DNA from: Burkholderiales bacterium
Lineage (GTDB): Bacteria > Pseudomonadota > Gammaproteobacteria > Burkholderiales > Burkholderiaceae_C
Direction: 5' to 3'
Assembly (NCBI GenBank): GCA_021414305.1
Contig: JAIOOS010000019.1
Location: 1-64,000 of the forward strand
DNA length: 64,000 nt
Below are positions 1 to 9,182 of this stretch, piece after piece. Position 1 is the stretch's first letter; each line of letters begins with the position of its first letter. The notes below the pieces were generated by a model that was not told the DNA's origin, searched no databases, and saw only the letters and a list, made by a program, of their open reading frames with translations. A program made the position numbers and the translations under genes.

Positions 1-3000
1 GTCCTGGCGCAGGTCGGTCACGTAGTAGTACTGCGCCACGTCGGCGAGCGAGTTGACGCTTCGCGCGCCGCTGAGCGCGGTGGTCACGTCGCACGGCCAC
101 GCCGAGCAGCTCGGGAAGGCGGTCGCGTCGGCCGCGGTCCACGCCGGCGGCTGCGGGTTGGGCGAGGGCAGCGCCGGCGGCGTCACGTTGGGCGCGTAGC
201 AGACGCCGTCGAGGTCGGCGAGCGGGGTGACGGTGGTGACCGTGGGCAAGGCGCCCGAGGGCACGCCGCCGCTGTAGAAGGTGGTGTCTTCGGTGGTGGT
301 GGTCGTGAACTGGATCTTGCTGCCGCTGGCGGGCTCACACAGCGTGCGGGTGAAGTTGTTGCCGGCGTTGGCGCTGGCAGCGACGCACACGGTCTCCAGC
401 GTGGGGCCGGTGGTGATGGTGTTGCAGCTGGTGGTGGTCCAGCCGTTGCCGGAGGTCGGCACGACCGGCGTGCACGAGGCCACGGGGGTGGGGCCGCTGT
501 TGACGGTGTTGCAGCTGGTGGTGGTGTAGTTGTTGCCGGCGGTCGGACCTGCGGGCGTGCAGGTCGTGGCGCCCAGGGGGCCGGTGTTGATGACCGGGCA
601 GGTGGTGGTGGTGTAGCCGTTGCCGGCGTTGGGCGCGACGGGCGTGCACGAGGCCACCGGCACGTTCGTCGTGTTGTTCGGCGTGCAGGTCGTCGTCACC
701 CAGTTGTTGCCGGCACCTCCCGTGGAGGCCGAGCAGCTCGCCACGGGAACGTTGGTGGTGGTGACCGGGGTGCAGGTGATGGTGGTCCAGCCGTTGCCCG
801 CGGCCGCGGTCTGCGGCGTGCAGCTGGCGACCGGAACGGCGGTGACGCCGCCGGTGCTGCAGGTGATCGTCTGCCAGCCGTTGCCGGCGTTGGCGGTCTG
901 CGGGGTGCAGGAGGAGACGGCCACGTTGGTGGTTGTCGTGGGCGTGCAGATCGTCGCCGTGTAGCTGTTGCCGGCGTTGGCCGCCGCGGGAGTGCAGGCG
1001 GAGACGAACACCGGGCCGGTCGTGACCGGCGTCGGACAGGTGAAGGTCGTGTAGGCGTTGCCCGCCACGGGGGCGGCCGGCGCGCAGTTGGCCACCGGCA
1101 CGTTCGTCGTGACGACCGGCGCCGGGCAGGTCGTGTCGGTCCAGCTGTTGGCCAGGGTCGGGCCGCTGACCGTGCAGCTGGCGACCGGAACGTTGGTCGT
1201 CACGAGCGGTGCGGGGCAGGTCGTGTCGGTCCAGCTGTTGCCGGCGTTGGCCGCCGACGGGGTGCAGCTCAGCACCGGCACGTTGGTCGTGTTGTTCGGC
1301 GGGCAGGTGGTCGTGGTCCAGCTGTTGCCGGCGTTGGCCGCGCTCGGGCTGCACGACGACACGCCGACCGGGCCTGTCGTGATCGGGGCCGGACAGGTGG
1401 TCGTGGTCCAGCTGTTGCCGGCGGCGGCGACGGCCGCGGTACAGGTGGCCACCGGAACGTTGGTGGTGGTGACCGGCGGCGGGCAGGTGATCGTGGTGTA
1501 GGCGTTGCCGACCACCGGGAGGGCCGCCGTGCACGACGCCACCGGTACGTTGGTCGTGACGATCGGACCCGGGCAGGTGATCGTCACCCAGTTGTTGCCG
1601 GCATTGCCCGTCTGCGGCGTACAGGTCAACACCGGAACCGAGGTGGCGGTCACGACATTGCAGGCCGTCGTCGTCCAGCCGTTGGCCAGGGTCGGGGGGT
1701 CAGGCACGCAGGTGCCGGAAGGAATGCTGGTGGTCTGCACCGTGCAAAGGGTCGTCTGGTAGCCGTTGCCGACGTTGCCGGCGGCGGGCGTGCAGGTCTG
1801 CACTCGCGTCGGACCGCTGACGGGGGTCGGCGCCGGACAGGTCGTGGTCGTCCAGAAATTGCCCGGCGCGGCGGCCGAGGCGGTGCAGGTGGAGACCGCC
1901 ACGTTGGTCGTGGTGACCGGGTTGCAGGTCGTCGTCGTCCAGCTGTTGCCCGCTGCCGCAACAACCGGAGCGCAGGCCGCGACGCCGGTCGGTCCGGTCG
2001 TGATCGGCGCCGGACAGGTGGTGTCGGTCCAGTTGTTGCCCAAGGTCGGGCCCGAGGGCGTGCAGGAAGAAACGGGCACGTTGGTGGTCACCAGCGGCGG
2101 GCAGGTCGTCGCCGTCCAGCTGTTGACGGCCGTCGCCGGATCGGGGGTGCAGCTCGCGATCGGCGTCGGGCCGGTGGTGGCCGGAGCCGGACAGGTGGTC
2201 ACGGTCCAGCTGTTGCCGGCGCCCGCGATCGCGGGCGTGCAGCTCGCCACCGGGACGTTGGTCGTGTTGTTGGGCGCGCAGGTCGTCGCCGTCCAGGCGT
2301 TGAGCGCGGTGGCGGCTGCGGGAACGCAGTTCTGCACGCCAACCGGGCCGACGACGACCGGTGCGGGGCAGGTGATCGTCGTCCAGCTGTTGCCGGCGCT
2401 CGCCACCGCCGGCGTGCAGGTCAGAACCGGCACGTTGTTGGCAATGAGGTTGCCGCAGGTCGTCTGGGTCCAGCTGTTGCCGATGGCGGCCGCCACCGGC
2501 GTGCATGAAGAGACGCCGATCGGGCCGGTCGTTGCCGGTACGGGACACGTGGTCGCGGTCCAGCTGTTGCCGGCATTCGCGGCCGAAGGCGTGCAGGCCG
2601 CTACCGGCACGTTCGTCGTGTTGTTGGTCGAGCAGGTCGTGGTGGTCCAGCTGTTGCCGGCCGCAGCGGTTGCGGCCGAACAGCCCGGCGTCGGCACGTT
2701 CGTCGTGGTCACGGGCGTGCAGGTGATGTCGGTCCAGCTGTTGCCCGCCGAGGCAACCGCGGGGGTGCAACTCGCCACCGGAACATTGGTCGTCGTCACC
2801 GGGGTGCAGGTCGTCGAGGTCCAGCTGTTGCCCGCGTTCGCGGCCACGGGAACGCAACCGGAGACCGGGGTGGGGCCGGTCGTCGGGAAGGTGCACGTGG
2901 TCTGCGTCCAGGCGTTGCCCGAGCTGGCCGCCGTGGGCGTGCAGCTCGCCGTCGCCGTGGGGCCGGTCGTGAGGCTCGAGCAGGTCGTCGCGGTGTAGGC

Positions 3001-5176
3001 CGTGCCGGCGGTGGCCGGCGCCGGATTGCAGACGTCGACCGGCACGCCCGACGTCGTAATCGTGTTGCAGGTGGTCGTGGTGTAGCTGTTGCCGGCGTTG
3101 GCGCCGGCTGGCGTGCAGGAGAGCACCGGCGTCGGGCCGGTGCCGGTCACGTCGCAAGTGGTGATGACGTAGTTGTTCGACACGCTGGCCGACGCCGGCA
3201 CGCAGGTCGCGACCAGGCTCGGGCCGGTGGTCACCGTCTCGCAGTGGAAGCCGCCGCCGGGAACGCAGGTTCCCGTCGCCACCGGGCTGCAGGTCTCGCC
3301 CGAGTCGGCGCAGTAGCTGGTCTGCGACGTGCTCTTCCTGACCTGCGAGGTGCTCACGGTCGTCTGCGCCGTGCTCTGCAGTTCCTGGAAGGTGCTCGTC
3401 AGCGTCTGCTGCGTGGCGCGCACGGTCTGCGCGGTGCTCTGCAGGACCTGCGAAGTGCTGGTCAGGTTCTGCGTCGTGTTCTGCAGGGCCTGCGACGTGC
3501 TCTGCGTCGTCTGGTCGGTGCTCTGCAGGTTCTGGGTCGTCGTCTGGCGCGTCTGGGCGGTGCTTTGCAGGATCTGGGTCGTCGCGATCCGCGTCTGCAC
3601 GGTGCTCTGTACGTTCTGCGAGGTGCTCCTCGTCATCTGCGACGTGCTTTGGCGGTTGATCTGCACGGTCTCCTCGTTCCACCAGCGGACGTCGGTGGTC
3701 TGCGAGGTGTTCTGCACCTCCTGCGAGGTGCTCCGCAGGATCTGGTTCGTGCTCTGCAGGTTCTGCACCGTGACCTGCCGCGTCTGCGTCGTGCTCTGCA
3801 GGTTGCGGGTCGTGCTCTGCAGGTTCTGGTTGGTGCTCTGCAGGTTCTGCACCGTGCTCTGCGACATCTGCGCGGTGCTCTGCAGGTTCTGCACGCTGGT
3901 CATCAGCACCTGCGAGGTGCTCAGGCGTGTATGTGTAGGAGTTCGACTTGTTGGTGCGAACGCGCTTGCCGTCGGGCACGCCGTCCCAGATCGGCCGCGG
4001 GGTGCCGTTGACGTTGATGATGCCGGCGTCGGTGTTCGTGGTGATCGCGTCGAGGCTGCCGTCCTGCTGGCCGACGGGCGTGACGCCGTCGATCTTCACC
4101 GGCCCGGCGCCGACGGTCTCGGCGTTGTCGTTCCAGTAGCCGTCCGTCGTCATGATCGTGAAGTTCTGCTGGCACGAGTACTGGACGGGGTCCTCCGGCA
4201 TGCCGGTGTTGATGCCGTCGGACTTGCCGGCGTAGTGCCGGCCGACGCGGGCCAGGCCTTCGCGCGAGGGCGAACTGCCACCGGTCTTCTGCGAGAACAG
4301 CTTGCTGAACCAGGCGTTGCGCTGGGTCGAATCGAAGTCGGCGATCGGCAGGTACTTGGCCGGATTGATCGGCGCGTTGAGAGAGTCGGCCGCGAGCGGC
4401 ACGTTGTTCGGATACTTCGGGTTGACCGTGATGAAGCCGACCCGGAAGCTGTCGGTGAGCGGCGTGAAGGCCAGGCTCGCCGCGCTCTTGATCATGGCGA
4501 TGCGGGTCCGGTAGAACGTGTACCAGATCGCGAAGTTGGTCTGTTCCGCGCCGCCGATCGGCGTGCGCGTCCAGGTCCCTCCGTCAGAGGCCGGCTGGGT
4601 CGATCCGACATCGAGATCGGCGCAGGCCGGAGACGTGAACGAAGTGATCGGCGTGCCACCGGTGTGCACGTAATAGAACGCCGGCGTCGGCGTGTAGGTC
4701 CAGCCGCCGATGCGCAACGAGGTGTTGTCGTACGGCGTGAAGCTGGCGGAGAGATCGGTAGTCGCCACCGACAGGATGTCGTAGGCGTCGTAAGGGGCCG
4801 AGTTGAACGACGGCGTGGGGAAGAACGAGCCGTCAGCGCGCTTCGGCAGCGAATAGGTGGTGGCGGGGTTGTAGTAGAGAACGTTGCACTGCGAGCTCTT
4901 GTAGCCGATGCGGCCGGCCACATCGTTCGTCGACGTCGGCCCCAGCAGCGTCTCGACTTCGTCGGGCATGTGGCTGAAGCTCATCGAGTCCGACGTGTCC
5001 ATCAGCAGCATGATGTTCGGCTTCACCTGGGCCGAATTGGTGCTCGTGATGGGCGTGCTCGAGATGTCGGTCTGGGCAGCGTGCAGCGGCGAGACGGCAA
5101 ACGCCATGGCAGCGACGCCACAGCCGACGAGCCGGCCGACGGCGATGGCTGTGCGCGTTGTCTTCGTTACGTCCAT
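1..5176 (-). CDS. pilY1: PilY1-like type IV pilus tip adhesin, partial at left edge, internal frameshift
   Basis: Predicted pilus-tip adhesin and biogenesis factor, last gene of the minor-pilin operon. Residues 1-34 look like a signal peptide. A VWA-type domain follows with a MIDAS-like motif D60-T-S-D-S64 after NIMLLM. About 418 residues read in one frame to roughly position 3930; the rest reads in a frame offset by one base. That second frame is open to position 1 and ends in NSLADVAQYYYVTDL, which matches the conserved PilY1 stretch just before the C-terminal beta-propeller. The propeller itself lies outside the window. Between the two parts are a 7-residue Thr/Ser/Gln repeat (3319-3924) and a long cysteine-paired repeat (about 330-3250). 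The shift means one extra or two missing bases near 3922-3945. It may be a sequencing error, a mutation or phase variation. Start is the ATG at 5176, 26 bases after pilX ends. Confidence 0.85.
330..3250 (-). repeat. About 33 tandem copies of an 87-90 bp cysteine-pair repeat inside pilY1
   Basis: In the reading frame that continues into the PilY1 C-terminal part, each unit is 29-30 residues of the type VASCTPAxAxAGNSWTxTTC followed by a variable PxxxTTNVP or TTGP linker. On the plus strand the core shows as ccagctgttgcc or gtagttgttgcc, recurring every 87-90 bases from about 354 to 3169. Each unit carries two Cys, so a ladder of disulfides is plausible in the periplasm or outside the cell. Units differ by many substitutions, so the array is old rather than recently amplified. 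Confidence 0.85.
3319..3924 (-). repeat. Tandem 21-bp (7-residue) Thr/Ser/Gln repeat inside pilY1
   Basis: In the same frame as the cysteine repeat, this part of PilY1 reads as about 26 heptads close to STxQNLQ, for example STVQNLQ, STNQNLQ, STTQTRQ and STSQVLQ. One non-repeat insert, containing DVRWWNEETVQIN, lies near 3660-3700. The fixed 7-residue spacing of Gln and Leu/Val suggests an extended helical or coiled stalk between the VWA domain and the cysteine repeats. The structure is inference; the periodicity is seen directly. Confidence 0.8.
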
Positions 5177-5202
5177 GGCGCTGCCCTCGGGAAAGTCGGT
5201 CT

Positions 5203-5814
5203 CTAGCGGACCATCACCTGGATATAGCTCAGCGTTTGCTTCGGACCCACGATCCGGGTCGAGATCCGGTAGTGAACGATCAGCCGGTCTTCACCGGCCG
5301 AAAGCGGATAGTGCTGGGTCGTCGTGCTCTGGTCTGCGCCGCCTTTCGGCGGTGTCTTGACGCAGATCTGGGCCGGGTCTTCCGGATTCATGCCCGGGTT
5401 CAGGCAGAGCCGCTCGATGATGTAGCTCACCTCGTTGTTGGCGCGGGTACCGTCATCGGCCACCAGCTTCTTGCTGAGCGTGTTCCAGTCGTAGGTGGAC
5501 GGGTCGCCCGACAGGCGCGCGGTTCCGCCGGCGCCCCAGTTCGAGTAGTAGCCCTCTGCGGGCAGGTCGTTGTCGAGCGCGGCCGTGCCGCGCAGCGGCA
5601 TCCACCAGTTGAGAGCTGCCTCGGTGCCGTAGTCCCCGGTCGCCGTGGCGCTTTGCTTGAATGCCAGATTGCCGGCGATCGACAGCCCCGATCCCGACTG
5701 CCGCACCATCGCGACGCCCGCGAGCGCCATGACCACCAGCACGATCATGGCGACGAACAGCACCACGCCGCGCTGGCGCCGCATGCCTGACCTGAATGCC
5801 CGTTGCATGATCAT
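5203..5814 (-). CDS. pilX: PilX-like minor pilin, type IV pilus
   Basis: Minor pilin-like inner-membrane protein that would act with PilV, PilW and PilY1 in priming pilus assembly. After a basic leader (MRRQRG) comes the hydrophobic helix VVLFVAMIVLVVMALAG, followed by MVRQSGSGLSIAGNLAFKQ. This matches the PilX pattern, in which the prepilin motif is degenerate and the usual Glu5 is not obvious. Length is 203 residues. The ATG overlaps the pilW stop by four bases (ATGA); an alternative ATG lies two codons downstream. Assignment rests on the N-terminal segment and on its place between pilW and pilY1. Confidence 0.82.
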   Translation of the reverse strand: MIMQRAFRSGMRRQRGVVLFVAMIVLVVMALAGVAMVRQSGSGLSIAGNLAFKQSATATGDYGTEAALNWWMPLRGTAALDNDLPAEGYYSNWGAGGTARLSGDPSTYDWNTLSKKLVADDGTRANNEVSYIIERLCLNPGMNPEDPAQICVKTPPKGGADQSTTTQHYPLSAGEDRLIVHYRISTRIVGPKQTLSYIQVMVR

Positions 5815-6971
5815 TGGCCCCAGATGACGTTGCGCAAGGGGAAGACCTTCTCGTACACGGTGTAGCGATAGTTGCGCCAGTTGTTGGGGCTCGGATCGCC
5901 GGGGGCGTGGGAGTCAGGCGTGCCGTCGACGTTGCGCATCACGAAATTCACCTGCGCGGCGCCGCCGTTCGCATGCCAGACCGGATTCGGCGCGATGTAG
6001 GTCTGCTCCGTGGCATTGGTTGCGGGCTTCTCGAAGTTGCGGCTGCGCACCAGCATGGCGATGCGGACGGCGCGCACGCTGGTCCAGTCGATCGGCGTCG
6101 GCAGCGTCTTGTTCCAGGCGATGACAAGGGAGTTCGCGAGCGGGTCGGCGTCATAGCCGTATTCGGCCTTCATGTCGACGACGCCCTCGGCGACCGGGAA
6201 GAAGACGGAGCCTTGAAGCTCGTCGCGGCTGCCGAGAACACCCGACGCGATGCTCCAGACGTTGCGCCGCGGCAGCGGCCCCAGGCTGTAGGCCGTTCCG
6301 CCCGGCATGCTCGCGGCCAGGCCGGCGGCATCGTTGTAGCGCGAAGGCAGGTTCGCCCCGTTGAAGTAGTAGTGCGGGTAGCTGCCCTGGACGAACGCCA
6401 GCGTCTTGTGGTCGGCGGGAGTTGCTTCGTCGGTGGCCTCGACCAGCTGGCAATCGGCGCTGCCGGGGCCGCCGGTCCCGGCGTTGGCCAGAACCACGAG
6501 GTCGCCCGACTTGATGCCGGTGCGGTCCCAGACCGACGCGGTCTGCGCGGTCACCCGGTTGAAGGTCGTCGTGCTGGTGAAATAGGACGATGTGCCATAG
6601 AGCGTGGCGATCTCGTCGGGCTCGTTGGTGGCGTCGTGGTCGACGATGACCACGGGTGTCATCGGGAAGCCGAGCGGAGCGCTGGCGTTCTGGTCGAACC
6701 CGGCCACCTGGCAACCCATGACCGGCGACTCGGCGCCGCCGAAACCCTGGCCGGCGAGGCGGAGGTCGCGCTCCACGCTGTACATCGCGATCGAACCGGT
6801 GACCTGCGAATCGCTGCCGGCGCTGGTCGCCCGGGTTCGCGCGTCCCAGACCGAGACGGTCTGAAAGATCACCAGCATGCCGATCATGCCGATGGCCAGC
6901 CCGACCATCACCTCGACCAGCGTCATGCCGCGCTGGGAGAGCGGGAAGCGGTCACGTGTCGACATTGTCAT
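5811..6971 (-). CDS. pilW: PilW-like minor pilin, type IV pilus
   Basis: Minor pilin of 386 residues. It has a type III prepilin signal: basic leader, then G/MTLVEVMVGLAIGMIGML, with Glu at position 5 of the mature protein, so it should be cleaved by the PilD peptidase. The next segment, with YSVERDLRLAGQGFG, is typical of PilW, whose members are much longer than ordinary minor pilins. It lies between pilV and pilX and overlaps pilX by four bases. With PilV, PilX and PilY1 it is expected to form the initiation complex at the pilus tip. Confidence 0.88.
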   Translation of the reverse strand: MTMSTRDRFPLSQRGMTLVEVMVGLAIGMIGMLVIFQTVSVWDARTRATSAGSDSQVTGSIAMYSVERDLRLAGQGFGGAESPVMGCQVAGFDQNASAPLGFPMTPVVIVDHDATNEPDEIATLYGTSSYFTSTTTFNRVTAQTASVWDRTGIKSGDLVVLANAGTGGPGSADCQLVEATDEATPADHKTLAFVQGSYPHYYFNGANLPSRYNDAAGLAASMPGGTAYSLGPLPRRNVWSIASGVLGSRDELQGSVFFPVAEGVVDMKAEYGYDADPLANSLVIAWNKTLPTPIDWTSVRAVRIAMLVRSRNFEKPATNATEQTYIAPNPVWHANGGAAQVNFVMRNVDGTPDSHAPGDPSPNNWRNYRYTVYEKVFPLRNVIWGQ

Positions 6972-6978
6972 GGTGACC

Positions 6979-7509
6979 TCAGTTGACGTAGGAGACCAGC
7001 TCGTACCGGTGCATCGGCGAGAACGCCACTGCAGCGGAGGACGGCGGTTGCCAGCAGATGGTGACGGTGACGCGGTTGAAGCCCGAGCCCGCCGTCTGGT
7101 CCACAGTGATCTGCTGGCTGACGTTGGTCGCGCCCGGCAACGCCCGCTTGGTGTCGACGGCGCCGGTGATGCGGCTGACCCAGTCGACGACGGCGGGATT
7201 GGCCGAAGGCGCTCCGGCGAAGGAGCAATAGCCGCCCGACGTGGGCTGATGCGCGAAGGCCAGGAGCGCCGGGTTGGGATCGAAGGCGTTCAATGTCGAG
7301 TTGTAGGCGCCCTGCTGCAGCTCGACGGCCATCTGGGCAACGATCTCGTTGGCGTAGTTGGCCGCCTCGGTGCGGTATTGCGAATCAGACTGCGCGGCGA
7401 TCGCCACGCTGCCCATCGCCACCATCCCGAGAATGCCCAGGGAGAAGATCAGGAGGGCGATCAATGCCTCGATCAGCATGACGCCCTGTTGGCTGCGCTT
7501 GTTCTTCAT
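6979..7509 (-). CDS. pilV: PilV-like minor pilin, type IV pilus
   Basis: Minor pilin of 176 residues starting MKNKRSQQG, with the prepilin cleavage region followed by VMLIEALIALLIFSLGILGM, including the conserved Glu. I chose the ATG at 7509 because it forms an ATGA overlap with the fimT stop and gives a short basic leader. An in-frame ATG three codons upstream is possible. The rest is a Cys-containing soluble domain without further recognisable motifs. Position between fimT and pilW supports the name. Confidence 0.86.
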   Translation of the reverse strand: MKNKRSQQGVMLIEALIALLIFSLGILGMVAMGSVAIAAQSDSQYRTEAANYANEIVAQMAVELQQGAYNSTLNAFDPNPALLAFAHQPTSGGYCSFAGAPSANPAVVDWVSRITGAVDTKRALPGATNVSQQITVDQTAGSGFNRVTVTICWQPPSSAAVAFSPMHRYELVSYVN

Positions 7510-8093
7510 GGTGTGCATGACCGGGTGTCGCCGATGGCAGCGGCGGGATCGCACAAACGCACCTGGCCACCGGGTGCGACGATGACGTTCCAGCAACGGA
7601 CCGGGCCGGCCGGCACGCACGCACCCGCAGGCGGGTTCTCGATCGCGATGGTGCCGACGCCGACGGTCGCAGCGCCGATGCCGTTGAAGCGGACGATCGG
7701 CGATGTGGCGAGGATGGTCACCCGCGGCGTGGCGCCGCCGCCCTCGAGCGCGCTCTTGGTCTCGAGGGCCGGGGCGTCGTAAGGACCCGGGTTCACCGTC
7801 TGGCTGCGGATCACCCAGTTCTTGCCGGTGACGTCGGGTGCGAGCGAGTTCTCGATGCCGGGGCCGATGGGGGTGTTGGTCATCGCGAACTCGACCGGGA
7901 CATTGCGCCGGATCGCCTCGCTGCGCGCCAGGCTCAACCCGGAGTAGAAGCTTTGCGCCACCGAGCCGAGACGGGCGTTGTTGATGTACTCGGAGAACGA
8001 CGGCATGCCGAGCATCATCAGGATGGCGATGATGGTCAGCGCGGTAGCCAGCTCGACCAGCGAGAAGCCGCGTTGCGCCGCCTTTCTCAGCAC
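7506..8093 (-). CDS. fimT: FimT/GspH-type minor pseudopilin
   Basis: Minor pilin of the FimT/FimU (GspH-like) group, 195 residues. The prepilin motif is [19 protein letters not shown] with Glu5, followed by the FimT hallmark of a conserved helix with [11 protein letters not shown]. The GTG at 8093 is preferred because AAGGA lies six bases upstream and it overlaps the pilE stop by a few bases; the ATG at 8120 would lie well inside pilE. It should be a structural primer of pilus assembly and, as in FimT proteins elsewhere, may bind DNA during uptake (family knowledge, not seen here). Confidence 0.82.
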   Translation of the reverse strand: MLRKAAQRGFSLVELATALTIIAILMMLGMPSFSEYINNARLGSVAQSFYSGLSLARSEAIRRNVPVEFAMTNTPIGPGIENSLAPDVTGKNWVIRSQTVNPGPYDAPALETKSALEGGGATPRVTILATSPIVRFNGIGAATVGVGTIAIENPPAGACVPAGPVRCWNVIVAPGGQVRLCDPAAAIGDTRSCTP

Positions 8094-8527
8094 GATCCGT
8101 CCTTCTTCAGCGCCCAGCACGCGGGCGCCAGGGTCCAGCCCGCGGGCGCGCCCGTGGTCGAACGAACGTTGGCGTCGTTGACCGTATAGACGAAGCCCAG
8201 CATCGGTCCGAAGCCGGTCGCCGTCACGGTATAGGTGCTCGCCGAGGTCACATTGCAGAGGAAGGTGAAATGCGCCGTGGGTCCGGGCGGCGGCGCCACG
8301 GTGTTCGCCTGGCAGGCCGCCGGAAGGCCCACGGGCGTGAACGAGCGGTTGTCCTGGAAGTAGCGCTCCATCTTCAGGCGCTGGTCGGAGAGCGTCATGG
8401 TCGCCTCGGTGATGCGCGAACGCATCACGTACTCCGAGTACTGCGGAATCGCGATGGCCGACAGGATCGCGATGATCGCGACCGTGATCATCAGCTCGAT
8501 GAGGGTAAAACCGTGTTGGCTGCGCAT
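8087..8527 (-). CDS. pilE: PilE/PilA-like type IV pilin, first gene of the minor-pilin operon
   Basis: Type IV prepilin of 146 residues starting [18 protein letters not shown], with a six-residue leader, cleavage before Phe, Glu5 and the hydrophobic N-terminal helix. The helix continues [16 protein letters not shown], as in PilE proteins that head minor-pilin operons. Four Cys in the C-terminal half, including the last residue, suggest a D-region disulfide loop. AAAGGA lies eight bases before the ATG. A possible -10 (TACACT on the minus strand, 8555-8550) places a start site about 16 bases upstream of the gene; I see no sigma-54 site. It could be a minor rather than the major pilin, because the main pilA is usually elsewhere. 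Confidence 0.85.
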   Translation of the reverse strand: MRSQHGFTLIELMITVAIIAILSAIAIPQYSEYVMRSRITEATMTLSDQRLKMERYFQDNRSFTPVGLPAACQANTVAPPPGPTAHFTFLCNVTSASTYTVTATGFGPMLGFVYTVNDANVRSTTGAPAGWTLAPACWALKKDGSC

Positions 8528-8663
8528 GCGCGAGATCCTTTGTGGCGGGAGTGTAGGAATGGCCTCCGCCGGCCGCAGGGGCAACCGACGAACGGATCGG
8601 CAGGGGCGGTGAACGGCAGGGGGCCCGATGCGGCTCGGCATCAGTTCACGCCGGATCAGCCTG

Positions 8664-9164
8664 CTACTTGCAGGCTTCGATCCACTTCGCGGACAAGGTC
8701 GAGGACACCTTCTCGGCCTTGGCGCCCTTCTTCTTGCGCTCGAGCTCGGCCTTTCCCGCGTAGGTGTTCGCGGCGAAGGTGAGCTCGGCCGGGCCGGCGA
8801 GGCTGCCCTCGGCGGAGGAACAGGTGATCTGCCAGGTGGCCTTGCCGGCTTGGAGCTTGACCTCGCGGTTCTCGCATTTCATGCCGGGCTCGCGCTGCCG
8901 GGGCAGGACCCGGGCGACGTCGGTCACGTCGGTATCGGCGTAGCAGGACCGGCTGACGATCGTTCGCCGGCTGTCCGAGCCGACGGTCTGCACCGCCACG
9001 GTGGTCTCCCACAGGCCGGGGCGCATCGACGTACCTCCCGACGCGGGGGCGGTGGTCGGCGCGGCGGCGGTAGTCGGCGCGGCCGGGGCGGCCGGCTTCT
9101 GGGCCCAGGCCGGCCCCGCGACGAGCAGGACGGCGAGGGCGAGGAGCGACAGGATCTTGTTCAT
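8664..9164 (-). CDS. DUF3617 family periplasmic protein
   Basis: Protein of 166 residues with a clear signal peptide ([21 protein letters not shown]) and then an Ala/Pro/Thr-rich linker. The domain after it begins [13 protein letters not shown] and carries spaced Cys (SRSCY, KCENRE, ITCSS, EACK), the pattern of DUF3617 proteins. No enzymatic motif is visible and the family function is unknown. It starts 19 bases downstream of aroB on the same strand, so it is probably the last gene of the pil-aro transcript. Location is predicted periplasmic. Confidence 0.75.
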   Translation of the reverse strand: MNKILSLLALAVLLVAGPAWAQKPAAPAAPTTAAAPTTAPASGGTSMRPGLWETTVAVQTVGSDSRRTIVSRSCYADTDVTDVARVLPRQREPGMKCENREVKLQAGKATWQITCSSAEGSLAGPAELTFAANTYAGKAELERKKKGAKAEKVSSTLSAKWIEACK

Positions 9165-9182
9165 GCTGGGTTCTCCGCAACG

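Noticed and set aside
281..3000. Several long plus-strand reading frames rich in Val, Gln and Leu opposite pilY1
   Set aside because: They are complements of the tandem Cys repeat; the repeat period is a multiple of three and contains no stops in several frames, so long frames arise automatically.
1700..3920. Continuation of the 5176 frame as an AEHxxxPAEH and QQLDxDHL repeat protein
   Set aside because: It gives His/Arg/Asp-rich low-complexity text without Cys pairing, and does not connect to the conserved PilY1 segment at the left edge; the frame one base later does.
330..3924. CRISPR array
   Set aside because: Repeats of 21 and 87-90 bases are contiguous, in frame and degenerate, with no unique spacers and no cas genes.
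8528..8663. Sigma-54 promoter for pilE
   Set aside because: No GG-N10-GC element of the expected form is present; only a sigma-70-like TACACT was found.
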